Notes: a model not told the origin generated them from the letters alone. DNA of 64,000 bases from Chryseobacterium sp. YIM B08800 (GCF_026163565.1 NZ_JAPDKN010000030.1:1-64000), one strand, 5' to 3'; counted from the first letter of the stretch, positions 1 to 8,230 are shown. Made by a program: numbers and translations.

Positions 1-125
1 TTAACCTAAAGAATTTGCATATTAACATAGAACATCGGGGCTAGGGTGGCGGTTAGCCATTTAAAAGGTTAAAAAACACACAAAAACTGTTATAAATCAT
101 TTTATGGCTATTTTACAGAATAAAT

Positions 126-170
126 CAAAAAATCTGCGCCATCTGCAAAATCCGCGAGATATTTTAAAAC
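126..170. repeat. Dispersed intergenic repeat, family B, copy 1
   Basis: AATCTGCG..ATCTGC..TCCGCGAGA followed by an AT tail. The same layout, with a final CTGCGAGAG, recurs at 10725-10770 and 44855-44900. It is non-coding and its function is unknown. Confidence 0.5.
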
Positions 171-310
171 GTATAATCTCCATCAACCCTTAAAAATTTA
201 TCAAAAAACTAAAGATTGGTTTCCTTAAAAATTAGTTCCGAAGAAATAACTCAACGGTGGCTTGAGTGAAATCTGATTGTATTTATTTAAAAATCTTATT
301 CAAGAACAAC

Positions 311-339
311 AAAAAAGTGCCGAAAATAATTTCGACACT
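311..339 (-). terminator. Rho-independent terminator of the T9SS surface protein gene
   Basis: On the minus strand, AGTGTCGAAA pairs with TTTCGGCACT (one G-U pair) and a run of six T follows. It lies about 35 bases past the stop codon. Confidence 0.75.
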
Positions 340-373
340 CGTATTTAAATTAAATTTCATTTTAAACCGTGCA

Positions 374-3300
374 TTAATCTCTGTTTTTTAATAAAACCCA
401 ACCAGATATTTGTACTGTTTTTTTTGTGATTTTATCTTCCCAACTTAATTTATACCAATAAGTTTCTGTAGGTAAAGGTCTTCCAATGTATTTACCATCC
501 CAAATAGGTGTTTTTGGTGAAGCTTTGAATACTGTTTTTCCATATCGGTCAAAAATACTTCCTTCAAAATTTCCGTATTTGCTGATTTCACTAAAATCGA
601 TAACATCATTTTTGCCATCGCTATTTGGTGTAATGACATTTGCCATAAAGAATGTGTAATATTCAGTTGAAGTTTCACAAGTTGCACCTTGGTATTTCAC
701 CTTTATGGAATATTGAGTGTTTTTCATTACACTGAATACATTTGAATTTTGCCACGTTACACCATTGTCTATGGAATATTCTACCGGCAGAGTTCCTGTA
801 TTTTTAATAATAATTGTTAATAGATTGTTGTTGTATGTGATTTCTTTAATTTCTGGAGTTACAATATATCCTACGGTTGCGGTGAAAGTTTTTGAACAAA
901 CTCCATTGCTGATGGTAACTGTATAGGTTCCGGCTGTTGTTGGGTTTATTGTCTGGGTGGTTGCTCCTGTGTTCCAGATATAGGTGTAGTTAGGTCTGGC
1001 TCCTGCATCTAAAACTCCTTTGTCGCCTTTGCAGATTTCAATACTCTGTAATGTTGAAGTGATTTCCGGCACTACAGTAATGGTAATTGTTGCCGGATTT
1101 GCTGCCGCGCAACCATTTGTTCCTACTCCGGTTACTGTGTAGGTTGTTGTAGTTGTTGGTGAAACAGTTTGTGTGTTTCCGTTGCCTGCTATTCCTGTCC
1201 AGGTGTAGGTATTTGCTCCAATTGCAGTAAGAGTGATTGTTTCGCCTTGGCAAATTGTTGTTTTGGTTGCCGTAATATTTATCACTGGAGGTGTGATGTT
1301 TTTAATGACATTTACGGAGCCTTGTTTTGTGCATCCATTTACAGTTGCGCTCGTAATGGTTAAAGTGTAAGTTCCTGCATTGTTTACAATAGGAGTTAGT
1401 GTATTTGCTCCTGAAACAATATTTCCGCCTCCCGTTGCTGTCCATAAAAATATAGCTCCGGGTTGAAAATTAGAAAGCGTTGCGTTTAAAGTAATTTGTG
1501 TGTTTGTGCAGTTTATTTCTCCCGGTGCATTAATGTTGACAGTAATTGCAGGATCCATAATTGTTGTTACAGATTTTGTGTATTGGCAACCATCCGGAGT
1601 TGTTACTGTTACGGTATGGATTCCCGGAGTGTTTATTGTTGCTGTTGCCGTGGTTGCTCCATTTGACCAGAGATAAGTATTTCCGGCTCCGTTTGCTGTA
1701 GCTGTTAATGTTGTTGAAGTGCCTTCGCAGAATGTTAATATTCCTGAAATTTGAACATTCGGATTTGTTCCTTGAGTAATATTTATTGAAACTGGTTCAC
1801 TTGTGCACGTTCCATTATTATGAATTAAAGTGTATATTCCGGGTGTAGTAACTGTTATTGTTTGTGTTGTTGCGCCGTTTGACCAAGTATTTCCTGTTGC
1901 AAAATTTGATGTTAAGGTAACCGGATTGTTATTACAAATTATAGTAGATGAACTTGTAATTGTAGGAATTGGTTTTAAATTAACAATTAACTGTAATTCT
2001 GCAATTCTAGAACAAGAACCGGTTTTAACTAAAACATAAACGATTGTATTTCCGGAAGTGTAAGTTGCCGGAACCGGAATTGTATTCCCGTTTTCAGCTA
2101 AAGCATCGGCTTGATTCTGATAATAACTAAAAGTAATTCCTGGAGTTGTGCTGATGTTGGGTTGAGCTGAAATTAAATTAAATGTTCCTGTGTTTGAGTT
2201 GGAACATAAACTTAAAGATGTGTTTTGTACAACAGGAACTGCTCCTTGAGTAACTGTTACAGATTTTGTATACTGACAGTTGCTTGGAGTTGTTACAGTT
2301 ACGGTATAGACTCCCGGGGTAGAAACTGAAATTATATTTCCTGCCGCTCCGGTTGACCACGCATAAGTATTTCCTGTTCCGTTAGAACTTGCTGTTAAAT
2401 TTGATGGAGATCCACAGCTAATCAGATTTCCTGAAATTTGAAGATTTGGATCAGCTTCTGCCGTTAAAGTAACTGAAGTAGGAGCACTTGTACAAGCTCC
2501 ATTCGAAACAGTTACCGAATAAGTTCCACCTGTTGTTACGGTGATAGCTTGAGTTGTGGCACCGTTTGACCAAGTGTTTCCTGTTGTTGCGCTGGATGTT
2601 AATGTAACATTTCCTCCAAAGCAGATTGTTGAGGATGAGCTTGTAATCGTTGGTGCAGAAAGCTGAGTGATATTTAATTGCAATGTAACGACTTTTGCAC
2701 AGGTTGTTGATTTTACTCTTACATAAATTGTGGCATTTCCTGACGTAAAATTTGTTGGGGCAGCTATTGTGCTTGTGTTTCCTGCAATAGCATCTGCCTG
2801 ATTTAAATAATAGTCAAACGTTACTCCCGGAGTTGTACTTATATTTGGTTCCGCGGTAGTTAAATTAAAAACTGCAGTTGTTGTGTTGGAGCAATTTGCT
2901 AATGTTGTGTTTTGAGCTACCGGAACAACACCTTGTATTACCGTTACAGATTTTGTGTATTGGCAATTTGCTAAAGTTTTTACAGTTACAGTGTAAGTTC
3001 CGGGAGTTGTCACGTTGATAGCAGCTGTTGTAGCTCCTGTTGACCATAAGTAAGTGTTTCCTGTTCCGGTTGAGGTGGCTGTAAGTGTAGTAGAAGTTGC
3101 TTCGCATAAAATTAAATTACCACTAATCTGCGGATTGGCATCGGTATCTTGAGTGATATTTATTGAAGCTTGTGGGCTTGTACAGATTCCATTAGTGCTT
3201 GTTAAAGTATACGTTCCCGGAGTTGTTACTGTGATAGATGGTGTAGTTTCTCCTGTTGACCATGTGTTTCCTGTAGCATTGTTGGAGGTTAGAGTGATAC

Positions 3301-4201
3301 TTCCACCCGGGCAAAGTTTGGTGGTAGATGAAGATATTGAAGCGGTTAAACTCTTGTCTTTGAAAACAATAGCATTGGTCTGTTTGCAAGCACTGGCTGT
3401 GCTCGTTGGATTGTTTGGATCTTGATAACTAATACTATAATAATAAGTTGTCGTTGTATTTACTGTAGTTGGAGTGGTTATCGGATTTGTTCCTGTTGCC
3501 GCATTGTTTGCTGTGTCATAATAACTTACAGTAAAATTAGGATTTCCATTTATAATTCCTGCAGATAAAGTATTAAAGTTAAAAGTTGCGGTATTTCCAC
3601 AAATTCCAATTTCTCTTGGTGAGTTTGCATTTGGTCCTGCAGTTCCTGGTGGAATAAACGGATTTGGCGCAGTTGTACCATTGGTAAAAGGAGATACAAA
3701 TGTTGCGGTTCCTCCCCATGTTAAATTAAAAGTATATACAGTTGATGACCAGTTGTCGATGTATAAATAATAGGTTTGACCAGCTACAACATCCATGTAT
3801 TTACAATAAGGATTGGTATTTCCTGCTCCTGATGAAGTGTTGGTATTGGTCATGTTCATCCCTGTATTGGTGAAATTTCCCGAAGCGTTACATCTGATTG
3901 GTGTGCCTCTGTTTGAGCAGGTTACATTAGGACCGTAAATTGCCCAATCGTAATCGACAGGTCCGGTTGGTACAAGATCAAAAGTTAAAGTCCCGCTGGT
4001 TGCAATCGTAAATTTGTACCACACAGAATGATTTTCAAAAGAAAGGCATCCGCCAAGTGTTTCATTGGTATTTCCTATTCCTGAAGGAGTGTAATTGATG
4101 TTTGAGTTTCCGCACACTGTAATTGCAGAGATACAATCTTCCTGAGCAAAAGCTGAAATATGAAAGATGAATAATAAAGAAAAGAATAATTTTTTTATCA
4201 T
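374..4201 (-). CDS. Large T9SS-secreted surface protein with Ig/PKD-like repeats and type B sorting domain
   Basis: A 1275-residue exported protein. Residues 1-19 form a signal peptide ending in SAFAQ. Residues 20-170 resemble the N-terminal domain of many Bacteroidota surface proteins (CISAITVCGN...VWYKF). The middle is a series of SprB/PKD-like modules: a Cys near the start of each, then TLTS/TLTA, NTWS or YLWS with TGATT or NGATT, then PGTYT. Some modules alternate with copies holding CQYTKSVTV and CSN..T.F.L segments. The last ~90 residues (NVITPNSDGKNDV...IFDRYGKTVF...WDGKYIGRPLPTETYWYKL) are a gliding-motility/T9SS type B C-terminal domain. It is likely anchored outside the cell, perhaps as an adhesin; the ligand cannot be read from sequence. 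It stands alone, with its own terminator. The Ser/Thr/Asn-rich repeats make the DNA internally repetitive. Confidence 0.9.
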   Translation of the reverse strand: MIKKLFFSLLFIFHISAFAQEDCISAITVCGNSNINYTPSGIGNTNETLGGCLSFENHSVWYKFTIATSGTLTFDLVPTGPVDYDWAIYGPNVTCSNRGTPIRCNASGNFTNTGMNMTNTNTSSGAGNTNPYCKYMDVVAGQTYYLYIDNWSSTVYTFNLTWGGTATFVSPFTNGTTAPNPFIPPGTAGPNANSPREIGICGNTATFNFNTLSAGIINGNPNFTVSYYDTANNAATGTNPITTPTTVNTTTTYYYSISYQDPNNPTSTASACKQTNAIVFKDKSLTASISSSTTKLCPGGSITLTSNNATGNTWSTGETTPSITVTTPGTYTLTSTNGICTSPQASINITQDTDANPQISGNLILCEATSTTLTATSTGTGNTYLWSTGATTAAINVTTPGTYTVTVKTLANCQYTKSVTVIQGVVPVAQNTTLANCSNTTTAVFNLTTAEPNISTTPGVTFDYYLNQADAIAGNTSTIAAPTNFTSGNATIYVRVKSTTCAKVVTLQLNITQLSAPTITSSSSTICFGGNVTLTSSATTGNTWSNGATTQAITVTTGGTYSVTVSNGACTSAPTSVTLTAEADPNLQISGNLISCGSPSNLTASSNGTGNTYAWSTGAAGNIISVSTPGVYTVTVTTPSNCQYTKSVTVTQGAVPVVQNTSLSLCSNSNTGTFNLISAQPNISTTPGITFSYYQNQADALAENGNTIPVPATYTSGNTIVYVLVKTGSCSRIAELQLIVNLKPIPTITSSSTIICNNNPVTLTSNFATGNTWSNGATTQTITVTTPGIYTLIHNNGTCTSEPVSINITQGTNPNVQISGILTFCEGTSTTLTATANGAGNTYLWSNGATTATATINTPGIHTVTVTTPDGCQYTKSVTTIMDPAITVNINAPGEINCTNTQITLNATLSNFQPGAIFLWTATGGGNIVSGANTLTPIVNNAGTYTLTITSATVNGCTKQGSVNVIKNITPPVINITATKTTICQGETITLTAIGANTYTWTGIAGNGNTQTVSPTTTTTYTVTGVGTNGCAAANPATITITVVPEITSTLQSIEICKGDKGVLDAGARPNYTYIWNTGATTQTINPTTAGTYTVTISNGVCSKTFTATVGYIVTPEIKEITYNNNLLTIIIKNTGTLPVEYSIDNGVTWQNSNVFSVMKNTQYSIKVKYQGATCETSTEYYTFFMANVITPNSDGKNDVIDFSEISKYGNFEGSIFDRYGKTVFKASPKTPIWDGKYIGRPLPTETYWYKLSWEDKITKKTVQISGWVLLKNRD

Positions 4202-4516
4202 ATCTGAAAATTTAGAGTGTTTTTTTGTAATAAGCCATCAATAACTCCATATAGTTAAATAAAGAGTTTTTTATGTGATTTTAGTGTGGATTTTTAGTCG
4301 TCCTAAAAGATGACGGGATAGAATAAGTAGTTTTTTATCATTGTGTTTTATTTAGATTAAAGACAAATTTATATAAATAATGTTAATTAACGGCTTTTTT
4401 TTAATGAAATTGCATTTTTTTATTAATTATTAAGATTGATAAGTGTCTAAAATACCTTATTTATTGAATAAAATAAATGGTATTCAATAGTTGTTTGCAT
4501 TTTTTTAGCCATCAAG
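4202..4516. other. Gene-free AT-rich region between two divergent promoters
   Basis: No coding potential is seen. On the minus strand, TAAATTTG (4364-4371) fits the -7 element of Bacteroidota promoters and could serve the T9SS protein, with a leader of about 155 bases. No clear -33 element accompanies it. Confidence 0.4.
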
Positions 4517-4548
4517 TTTGTGTATTAAATAAAAAAACTTTAGTTTTG
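4517..4548 (+). promoter_or_regulatory. rpsU promoter (Bacteroidota type)
   Basis: TTTG (4517-4520), 20 bases, then TAGTTTTG (4541-4548). This matches the TTTG-N19/20-TAnnTTTG consensus of the major sigma factor in this phylum and lies 23 bases before the rpsU ATG. Confidence 0.8.
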
Positions 4549-4571
4549 CAATCCAAAATGAGATGTAATAT

Positions 4572-4769
4572 ATGTTAATAATTCCAGTAAAAGACGGAGA
4601 GTCTATCGACAGAGCGTTAAAAAAATATAAAAGAAAATTTGATAAAACGGGTACAGTTCGTCAATTAAGAGCTAGACAACAATTTATCAAGCCTTCTGTA
4701 ACTCTTAGACAAGCTAGATTAAAAGCGGCTTATAAGCAAAGAGGATTAAGCAAGGAAGAGCAAGCTTAA
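4572..4769 (+). CDS. rpsU: 30S ribosomal protein bS21
   Basis: 65 residues, the usual length. It starts MLIIPVKDGESIDRALKKYK and has the basic tail typical of bS21 (RQARLKAAYKQRG). In Bacteroidota, bS21 helps hold the 3' end of 16S rRNA, which fits the near absence of Shine-Dalgarno sequences in this window. It has its own promoter and a strong terminator before xerC, so it is probably monocistronic, with some read-through into xerC-hpf. Confidence 0.96.
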   Translation: MLIIPVKDGESIDRALKKYKRKFDKTGTVRQLRARQQFIKPSVTLRQARLKAAYKQRGLSKEEQA

Positions 4770-4790
4770 GAATTTTCTTAAACACATACT

Positions 4791-4834
4791 AAATCACTTC
4801 TTAAATAGTTATATTTGAGAAGTGATTTTTTGTT
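4791..4834 (+). terminator. rpsU terminator
   Basis: AAATCACTTCT (4791-4801) pairs perfectly with AGAAGTGATTT (4818-4828), followed by a T-rich tail. It ends 16 bases before the xerC ATG. Confidence 0.85.
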
Positions 4835-4849
4835 TTTATACTTACCAAA

Positions 4850-5737
4850 ATGCAAGATAAATTTTTAGATTATTTACAGTTTGAAAAGAGGTATTCGCCT
4901 CATACCATTACAAGCTATCGTCGTGATCTTGACGATTTTTATTCTTTTTATCTTAAAACTGAATCTTCGGAAGATCTTCTTAAAGTAGATAAGAAAATCA
5001 TCAGAAATTTTGTTGTTGAACTGAGCGAAAACGGGATTTCAAAAAGAACAATTAACCGGAAGCTTTCTACGCTTCGAAGTTTTTATCTATTTCTTCTAAA
5101 ACTGGGCGAGATTAAAGTTTCTCCTGTCGAAAGTGTATCATCCTTGAAGTTTTACCCTGAAAAACAAATTCCTATCTCACAGGATGAGATGAGCGTTTTG
5201 CAAAGTGAAATATTTTCTGAAGTAGAAGACTTGCTTGTGAAATCAATTATCGAAATTTTATATCAGACGGGAATTCGGAAATCTGAACTTTGTGGCTTAA
5301 TATTTGAAAGTGTAAACTTAGAAGAAAACGAACTTAAAATCTTAGGAAAAGGTAATAAAGAAAGGTATATTCCTATTTCTGAAAACTTGAGTTCTTTGCT
5401 TAAAGACTATCTTAAAACACGAAAACCGCAGGAAGAATTTAAGTCATATTTTTTTGTCAATAAAAAGGGAAAAAAACTGACTGAAAAATTTGTCTATGTA
5501 GTAGTTAATAAGTACCTTAGTCTTATAACTTCTAAGCAAAAAAGAAGTCCTCATATTTTAAGACACAGCTTCGCGACGCATGTTTTAGACAATGGGGCAG
5601 AGATATCAAAAGTAAAAAAAATATTGGGTCATTCTAGTCTTGCAAGCACACAAGTGTACACTAATGCCAATATTGAACAGTTGAAAAAAGTGTTTAATCA
5701 GTCTCATCCAAGAGCAATTAAAAAAGAAGAATTATGA
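4850..5737 (+). CDS. xerC: Tyrosine recombinase XerC
   Basis: 295 residues, normal for the XerC/XerD family, which resolves chromosome dimers at dif. Residues ~1-85 are the SAM-like core-binding domain (FEKRYSPHTITSYRRDLDDF). Residues ~105-290 are the catalytic domain. The catalytic residues are recognisable: Arg in TGIRKSEL (~143), the HxxR pair in HILRHS (~235), His in GHSS and the nucleophile Tyr in QVYTNA (~270). The stop overlaps the hpf start by four bases (ATGA), so the two are translationally coupled. XerC next to hpf and tRNA genes is a common Flavobacteria arrangement, so this is a housekeeping recombinase and not a phage integrase. Confidence 0.93.
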   Translation: MQDKFLDYLQFEKRYSPHTITSYRRDLDDFYSFYLKTESSEDLLKVDKKIIRNFVVELSENGISKRTINRKLSTLRSFYLFLLKLGEIKVSPVESVSSLKFYPEKQIPISQDEMSVLQSEIFSEVEDLLVKSIIEILYQTGIRKSELCGLIFESVNLEENELKILGKGNKERYIPISENLSSLLKDYLKTRKPQEEFKSYFFVNKKGKKLTEKFVYVVVNKYLSLITSKQKRSPHILRHSFATHVLDNGAEISKVKKILGHSSLASTQVYTNANIEQLKKVFNQSHPRAIKKEEL

Positions 5738-6024
5738 AGATTTCAGTACAAGCAATCGGCTTAACTCCACACGAACCACTAGAGTCACATGTAGACAAAA
5801 AAGTAAGTAAACTAGATACGTTTTATGACAAAATTCAAGAATGTAAAGTTTTCTTGAAAGTAGAAAATAACTCAGACAAAACAAATAAAACTACCGAATT
5901 GATTTTGGTCGTTCCAGGTGATGATATTGTTGTAAAAAAGACATCTTCCAGCTTTGAAGAAAGTTTAGATCTTTGTGTTGATGCGGCTAAGAAACTGTTA
6001 ATCAAGAAAAAAGAATTAGCGTAA
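5734..6024 (+). CDS. hpf: Short ribosome hibernation factor HPF/RaiA family
   Basis: 96 residues, the size of short HPF/YfiA proteins that bind the 30S decoding centre and park ribosomes in stationary phase. It begins MKISVQAIGLTPHEPLESHV and shows the beta-alpha-beta-beta-beta-alpha pattern (HVDKKVSKLDTFYDKI, then CKVFLKVENN, then a C-terminal helix with DLCVDAAKKLL). It overlaps xerC by four bases. The long-form C-terminal dimerisation domain is absent. Confidence 0.9.
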   Translation: MKISVQAIGLTPHEPLESHVDKKVSKLDTFYDKIQECKVFLKVENNSDKTNKTTELILVVPGDDIVVKKTSSSFEESLDLCVDAAKKLLIKKKELA

Positions 6025-6054
6025 TAAAAAAAGTAAAAAAACTTTGATAAAAAG

Positions 6055-6086
6055 TTTGAGATTTCAAAAAATCTGTTCTATATTTG
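6055..6086 (+). promoter_or_regulatory. Promoter of the tRNA array
   Basis: TTTG (6055-6058), 20 bases, TATATTTG (6079-6086), 45 bases before the first tRNA-Thr. Confidence 0.8.
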
Positions 6087-6131
6087 CACTCGCAAAAAGG
6101 AACATCGATCTTTTGAAATCTTTTTAATTTT

Positions 6132-6205
6132 GCCTCCATAGCTCAGTTGGCTAGAGCAGCTGATTTGTAATCAGCAGGTCGTGGGTTCGAGTCCCTCTGG
6201 AGGCT
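6132..6205 (+). tRNA. tRNA-Thr(TGT), copy 1
   Basis: 74 bases. Acceptor stem GCCTCCA/TGGAGGC, anticodon loop TTTGTAA, TTCGAGT T-loop. CCA is not encoded. Confidence 0.97.
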
Positions 6206-6225
6206 CAATTTAATATAAAATATCT

Positions 6226-6306
6226 GGGGAGATTCCAGAGTGGCTAAATGGGACTGACTGTAACTCAGTTGCTTCGGCTTCGTAGGTTCGAATCCTGCTC
6301 TCCCCA
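6226..6306 (+). tRNA. tRNA-Tyr(GTA), copy 1
   Basis: 81 bases with a long variable arm (GCTTCGGCTTC region). Acceptor stem GGGGAGA/TCTCCCC, anticodon loop CTGTAAC. Confidence 0.97.
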
Positions 6307-6340
6307 CATTTTATATTAGAAAAATAATTAAAAAAAAGTC

Positions 6341-6371
6341 TTGCAGGTTCGAAATAAAATTTATAGATTTG
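6341..6371 (+). promoter_or_regulatory. Internal promoter before tRNA-Gly, copy 1 (type 1)
   Basis: TTG (6341-6343), 20 bases, TAGATTTG (6364-6371). The same type 1 sequence precedes Gly in copy 2. Confidence 0.7.
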
Positions 6372-6404
6372 CAAACCGTTACCAATGATTTTGGAAACAA
6401 AATT

Positions 6405-6477
6405 GCGGAAGTAGCTCAGTTGGTAGAGCGTCAGCCTTCCAAGCTGAATGTCGCGAGTTCGACCCTCGTCTTCCGCT
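6405..6477 (+). tRNA. tRNA-Gly(TCC), copy 1
   Basis: 73 bases. Acceptor stem GCGGAAG/CTTCCGC, anticodon loop CTTCCAA. Confidence 0.97.
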
Positions 6478-6482
6478 CAATT

Positions 6483-6510
6483 TCACACCGCATTAGGCGT
6501 GATTTTTTTT
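6483..6510 (+). terminator. Hairpin terminator after tRNA-Gly, copy 1
   Basis: TCACACC pairs with GGCGTGA (one A-C mismatch), then eight T. It repeats after Gly in copies 2-4. Confidence 0.65.
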
Positions 6511-6568
6511 AACTGCTGATGCAGCGCAGAGTAGAGTTTCTCTGATAGCCTTCAGTTTTTATTAAATT

Positions 6569-6642
6569 GCCTCCATAGCTCAGTTGGCTAGAGCAGCTGA
6601 TTTGTAATCAGCAGGTCGTGGGTTCGAGTCCCTCTGGAGGCT
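6569..6642 (+). tRNA. tRNA-Thr(TGT), copy 2
   Basis: Same sequence as copy 1. No TAnnTTTG element is seen directly upstream, so transcription may come by read-through. Confidence 0.97.
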
Positions 6643-6662
6643 CAATTTAATATAAAATATCT

Positions 6663-6743
6663 GGGGAGATTCCAGAGTGGCTAAATGGGACTGACTGTAA
6701 CTCAGTTGCTTCGGCTTCGTAGGTTCGAATCCTGCTCTCCCCA
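6663..6743 (+). tRNA. tRNA-Tyr(GTA), copy 2
   Basis: Same sequence as copy 1; 20-base spacer after Thr. Confidence 0.97.
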
Positions 6744-6777
6744 CATTTTATATTAGAAAAATAATTAAAAAAAAGTC

Positions 6778-6808
6778 TTGCAGGTTCGAAATAAAATTTA
6801 TAGATTTG
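6778..6808 (+). promoter_or_regulatory. Internal promoter before tRNA-Gly, copy 2 (type 1)
   Basis: TTG-N20-TAGATTTG, the same as the element at 6341-6371. Confidence 0.7.
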
Positions 6809-6841
6809 CAAACCGTTACCAATGATTTTGGAAACAAAATT

Positions 6842-6914
6842 GCGGAAGTAGCTCAGTTGGTAGAGCGTCAGCCTTCCAAGCTGAATGTCGCGAGTTCGAC
6901 CCTCGTCTTCCGCT
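6842..6914 (+). tRNA. tRNA-Gly(TCC), copy 2
   Basis: Same sequence as copy 1. Confidence 0.97.
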
Positions 6915-6919
6915 CAATT

Positions 6920-6947
6920 TCACACCGCATTAGGCGTGATTTTTTTT
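6920..6947 (+). terminator. Hairpin terminator after tRNA-Gly, copy 2
   Basis: Same hairpin and T run as at 6483-6510. Confidence 0.65.
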
Positions 6948-7005
6948 AACTGCTGATGCAGCGCAGAGTAGAGTTTCTCTGATAGCCTTCAGTTTTTATT
7001 AAATT

Positions 7006-7079
7006 GCCTCCATAGCTCAGTTGGCTAGAGCAGCTGATTTGTAATCAGCAGGTCGTGGGTTCGAGTCCCTCTGGAGGCT
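7006..7079 (+). tRNA. tRNA-Thr(TGT), copy 3
   Basis: Same sequence as copy 1. Confidence 0.97.
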
Positions 7080-7099
7080 CAATTTAATATAAAATATCT

Positions 7100-7180
7100 G
7101 GGGAGATTCCAGAGTGGCTAAATGGGACTGACTGTAACTCAGTTGCTTCGGCTTCGTAGGTTCGAATCCTGCTCTCCCCA
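7100..7180 (+). tRNA. tRNA-Tyr(GTA), copy 3
   Basis: Same sequence as copy 1. Confidence 0.97.
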
Positions 7181-7201
7181 CATTTTATATTAGAAAAAAA
7201 C

Positions 7202-7232
7202 TTGCATGTTTAAAGGGTTTTCCTTAAGTTTG
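7202..7232 (+). promoter_or_regulatory. Internal promoter before tRNA-Gly, copy 3 (type 2)
   Basis: TTG (7202-7204), 20 bases, TAAGTTTG (7225-7232). The spacer sequence differs from that in copies 1-2, yet both promoter elements and their spacing are kept. Confidence 0.7.
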
Positions 7233-7266
7233 CACAGCGTTTACCAATAATTTTGGAAACAAAATT

Positions 7267-7339
7267 GCGGAAGTAGCTCAGTTGGTAGAGCGTCAGCCTT
7301 CCAAGCTGAATGTCGCGAGTTCGACCCTCGTCTTCCGCT
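7267..7339 (+). tRNA. tRNA-Gly(TCC), copy 3
   Basis: Same sequence as copy 1. Confidence 0.97.
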
Positions 7340-7344
7340 CAAAT

Positions 7345-7372
7345 TCACACCGCATTAGGCGTGATTTTTTTT
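7345..7372 (+). terminator. Hairpin terminator after tRNA-Gly, copy 3
   Basis: Same hairpin and T run as at 6483-6510. Confidence 0.65.
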
Positions 7373-7430
7373 AACTGCTGATGCAGCGCAGAGTAGAGTT
7401 TCTCTGATAGCCTTCAGTTTTTATTAAATT

Positions 7431-7504
7431 GCCTCCATAGCTCAGTTGGCTAGAGCAGCTGATTTGTAATCAGCAGGTCGTGGGTTCGAGTCCCTCTGGA
7501 GGCT
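7431..7504 (+). tRNA. tRNA-Thr(TGT), copy 4
   Basis: Same sequence as copy 1. Confidence 0.97.
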
Positions 7505-7524
7505 CAATTTAATATAAAATATCT

Positions 7525-7605
7525 GGGGAGATTCCAGAGTGGCTAAATGGGACTGACTGTAACTCAGTTGCTTCGGCTTCGTAGGTTCGAATCCTGCTCT
7601 CCCCA
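7525..7605 (+). tRNA. tRNA-Tyr(GTA), copy 4
   Basis: Same sequence as copy 1. Confidence 0.97.
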
Positions 7606-7626
7606 CATTTTATATTAGAAAAAAAC

Positions 7627-7657
7627 TTGCATGTTTAAAGGGTTTTCCTTAAGTTTG
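7627..7657 (+). promoter_or_regulatory. Internal promoter before tRNA-Gly, copy 4 (type 2)
   Basis: TTG-N20-TAAGTTTG, as in copy 3. Confidence 0.7.
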
Positions 7658-7691
7658 CACAGCGTTTACCAATAATTTTGGAAACAAAATT

Positions 7692-7764
7692 GCGGAAGTA
7701 GCTCAGTTGGTAGAGCGTCAGCCTTCCAAGCTGAATGTCGCGAGTTCGACCCTCGTCTTCCGCT
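7692..7764 (+). tRNA. tRNA-Gly(TCC), copy 4
   Basis: Same sequence as copy 1. Confidence 0.97.
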
Positions 7765-7769
7765 CAAAT

Positions 7770-7797
7770 TCACACCGCATTAGGCGTGATTTTTTTT
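7770..7797 (+). terminator. Hairpin terminator after tRNA-Gly, copy 4
   Basis: Same hairpin and T run as at 6483-6510. Confidence 0.65.
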
Positions 7798-7855
7798 AAC
7801 TGCTGATGCAGCGCAGAGTAGAGTTTCTCTGATAGCCTTCAGTTTTTATTAAATT

Positions 7856-7929
7856 GCCTCCATAGCTCAGTTGGCTAGAGCAGCTGATTTGTAATCAGCA
7901 GGTCGTGGGTTCGAGTCCCTCTGGAGGCT
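7856..7929 (+). tRNA. tRNA-Thr(TGT), copy 5
   Basis: Same sequence as copy 1. Confidence 0.97.
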
Positions 7930-7949
7930 CAATTTAATATAAAATATCT

Positions 7950-8030
7950 GGGGAGATTCCAGAGTGGCTAAATGGGACTGACTGTAACTCAGTTGCTTCG
8001 GCTTCGTAGGTTCGAATCCTGCTCTCCCCA
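7950..8030 (+). tRNA. tRNA-Tyr(GTA), copy 5
   Basis: Same sequence as copy 1. Confidence 0.97.
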
Positions 8031-8051
8031 CATTTTATATTACAAAAAAAC

Positions 8052-8082
8052 TTGCATGTTTAAAGGGTTTTCCTTAAGTTTG
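8052..8082 (+). promoter_or_regulatory. Internal promoter before tRNA-Gly, copy 5 (type 2)
   Basis: TTG-N20-TAAGTTTG, as in copies 3-4. The stretch before it differs from those copies by one base (TTACAAA for TTAGAAA). Confidence 0.7.
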
Positions 8083-8116
8083 CACAGCGTTTACCAATAA
8101 TTTTGGAAACAAAATT

Positions 8117-8189
8117 GCGGAAGTAGCTCAGTTGGTAGAGCGTCAGCCTTCCAAGCTGAATGTCGCGAGTTCGACCCTCGTCTTCCGCT
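8117..8189 (+). tRNA. tRNA-Gly(TCC), copy 5
   Basis: Same sequence as copy 1. Confidence 0.97.
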
Positions 8190-8190
8190 C

Positions 8191-8224
8191 AAAAAAAATC
8201 ACTCTTTTATAGCGTGATTTTTTT
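8191..8224 (+). terminator. Terminator after the last tRNA-Gly
   Basis: An A run plus ATCAC (8198-8202) pairs with GTGAT (8214-8218) plus a T run. It differs in sequence from the hairpins after copies 1-4. Confidence 0.65.
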
Positions 8225-8230
8225 GTTTAA

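Larger units (their letters stand above)
1..373. other. Intergenic end region downstream of the T9SS protein
   Basis: No gene is visible. It holds a GGCTA/TAGCC inverted pair around 39-58, one copy of a dispersed repeat (126-170), and the terminator of the minus-strand gene that ends at 374. The rest is AT-rich. Confidence 0.6.
6132..8189 (+). repeat. Five tandem copies of a tRNA-Thr-Tyr-Gly unit
   Basis: The unit holds Thr(TGT), Tyr(GTA) and Gly(TCC) and starts at 6132, 6569, 7006, 7431 and 7856, giving periods of 437, 437, 425 and 425. The tRNA sequences read as identical between copies. The 12-base difference lies in the promoter segment before Gly. Each Gly gene is followed by a hairpin with a T run, then a conserved ~55-base segment starting AACTGCTGATGCAGCGCAG that leads to the next Thr. 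Confidence 0.95.

Noticed and set aside
4850..5737. XerC as a phage or island integrase next to tRNA genes
   Set aside because: It is coupled to hpf, follows rpsU and has housekeeping length and motifs; no phage genes or attachment repeats are seen.
6132..8189. Possible CRISPR array because of regular repeats
   Set aside because: The repeated units are whole tRNA genes with long identical spacers, not 25-40-base repeats with unique spacers.
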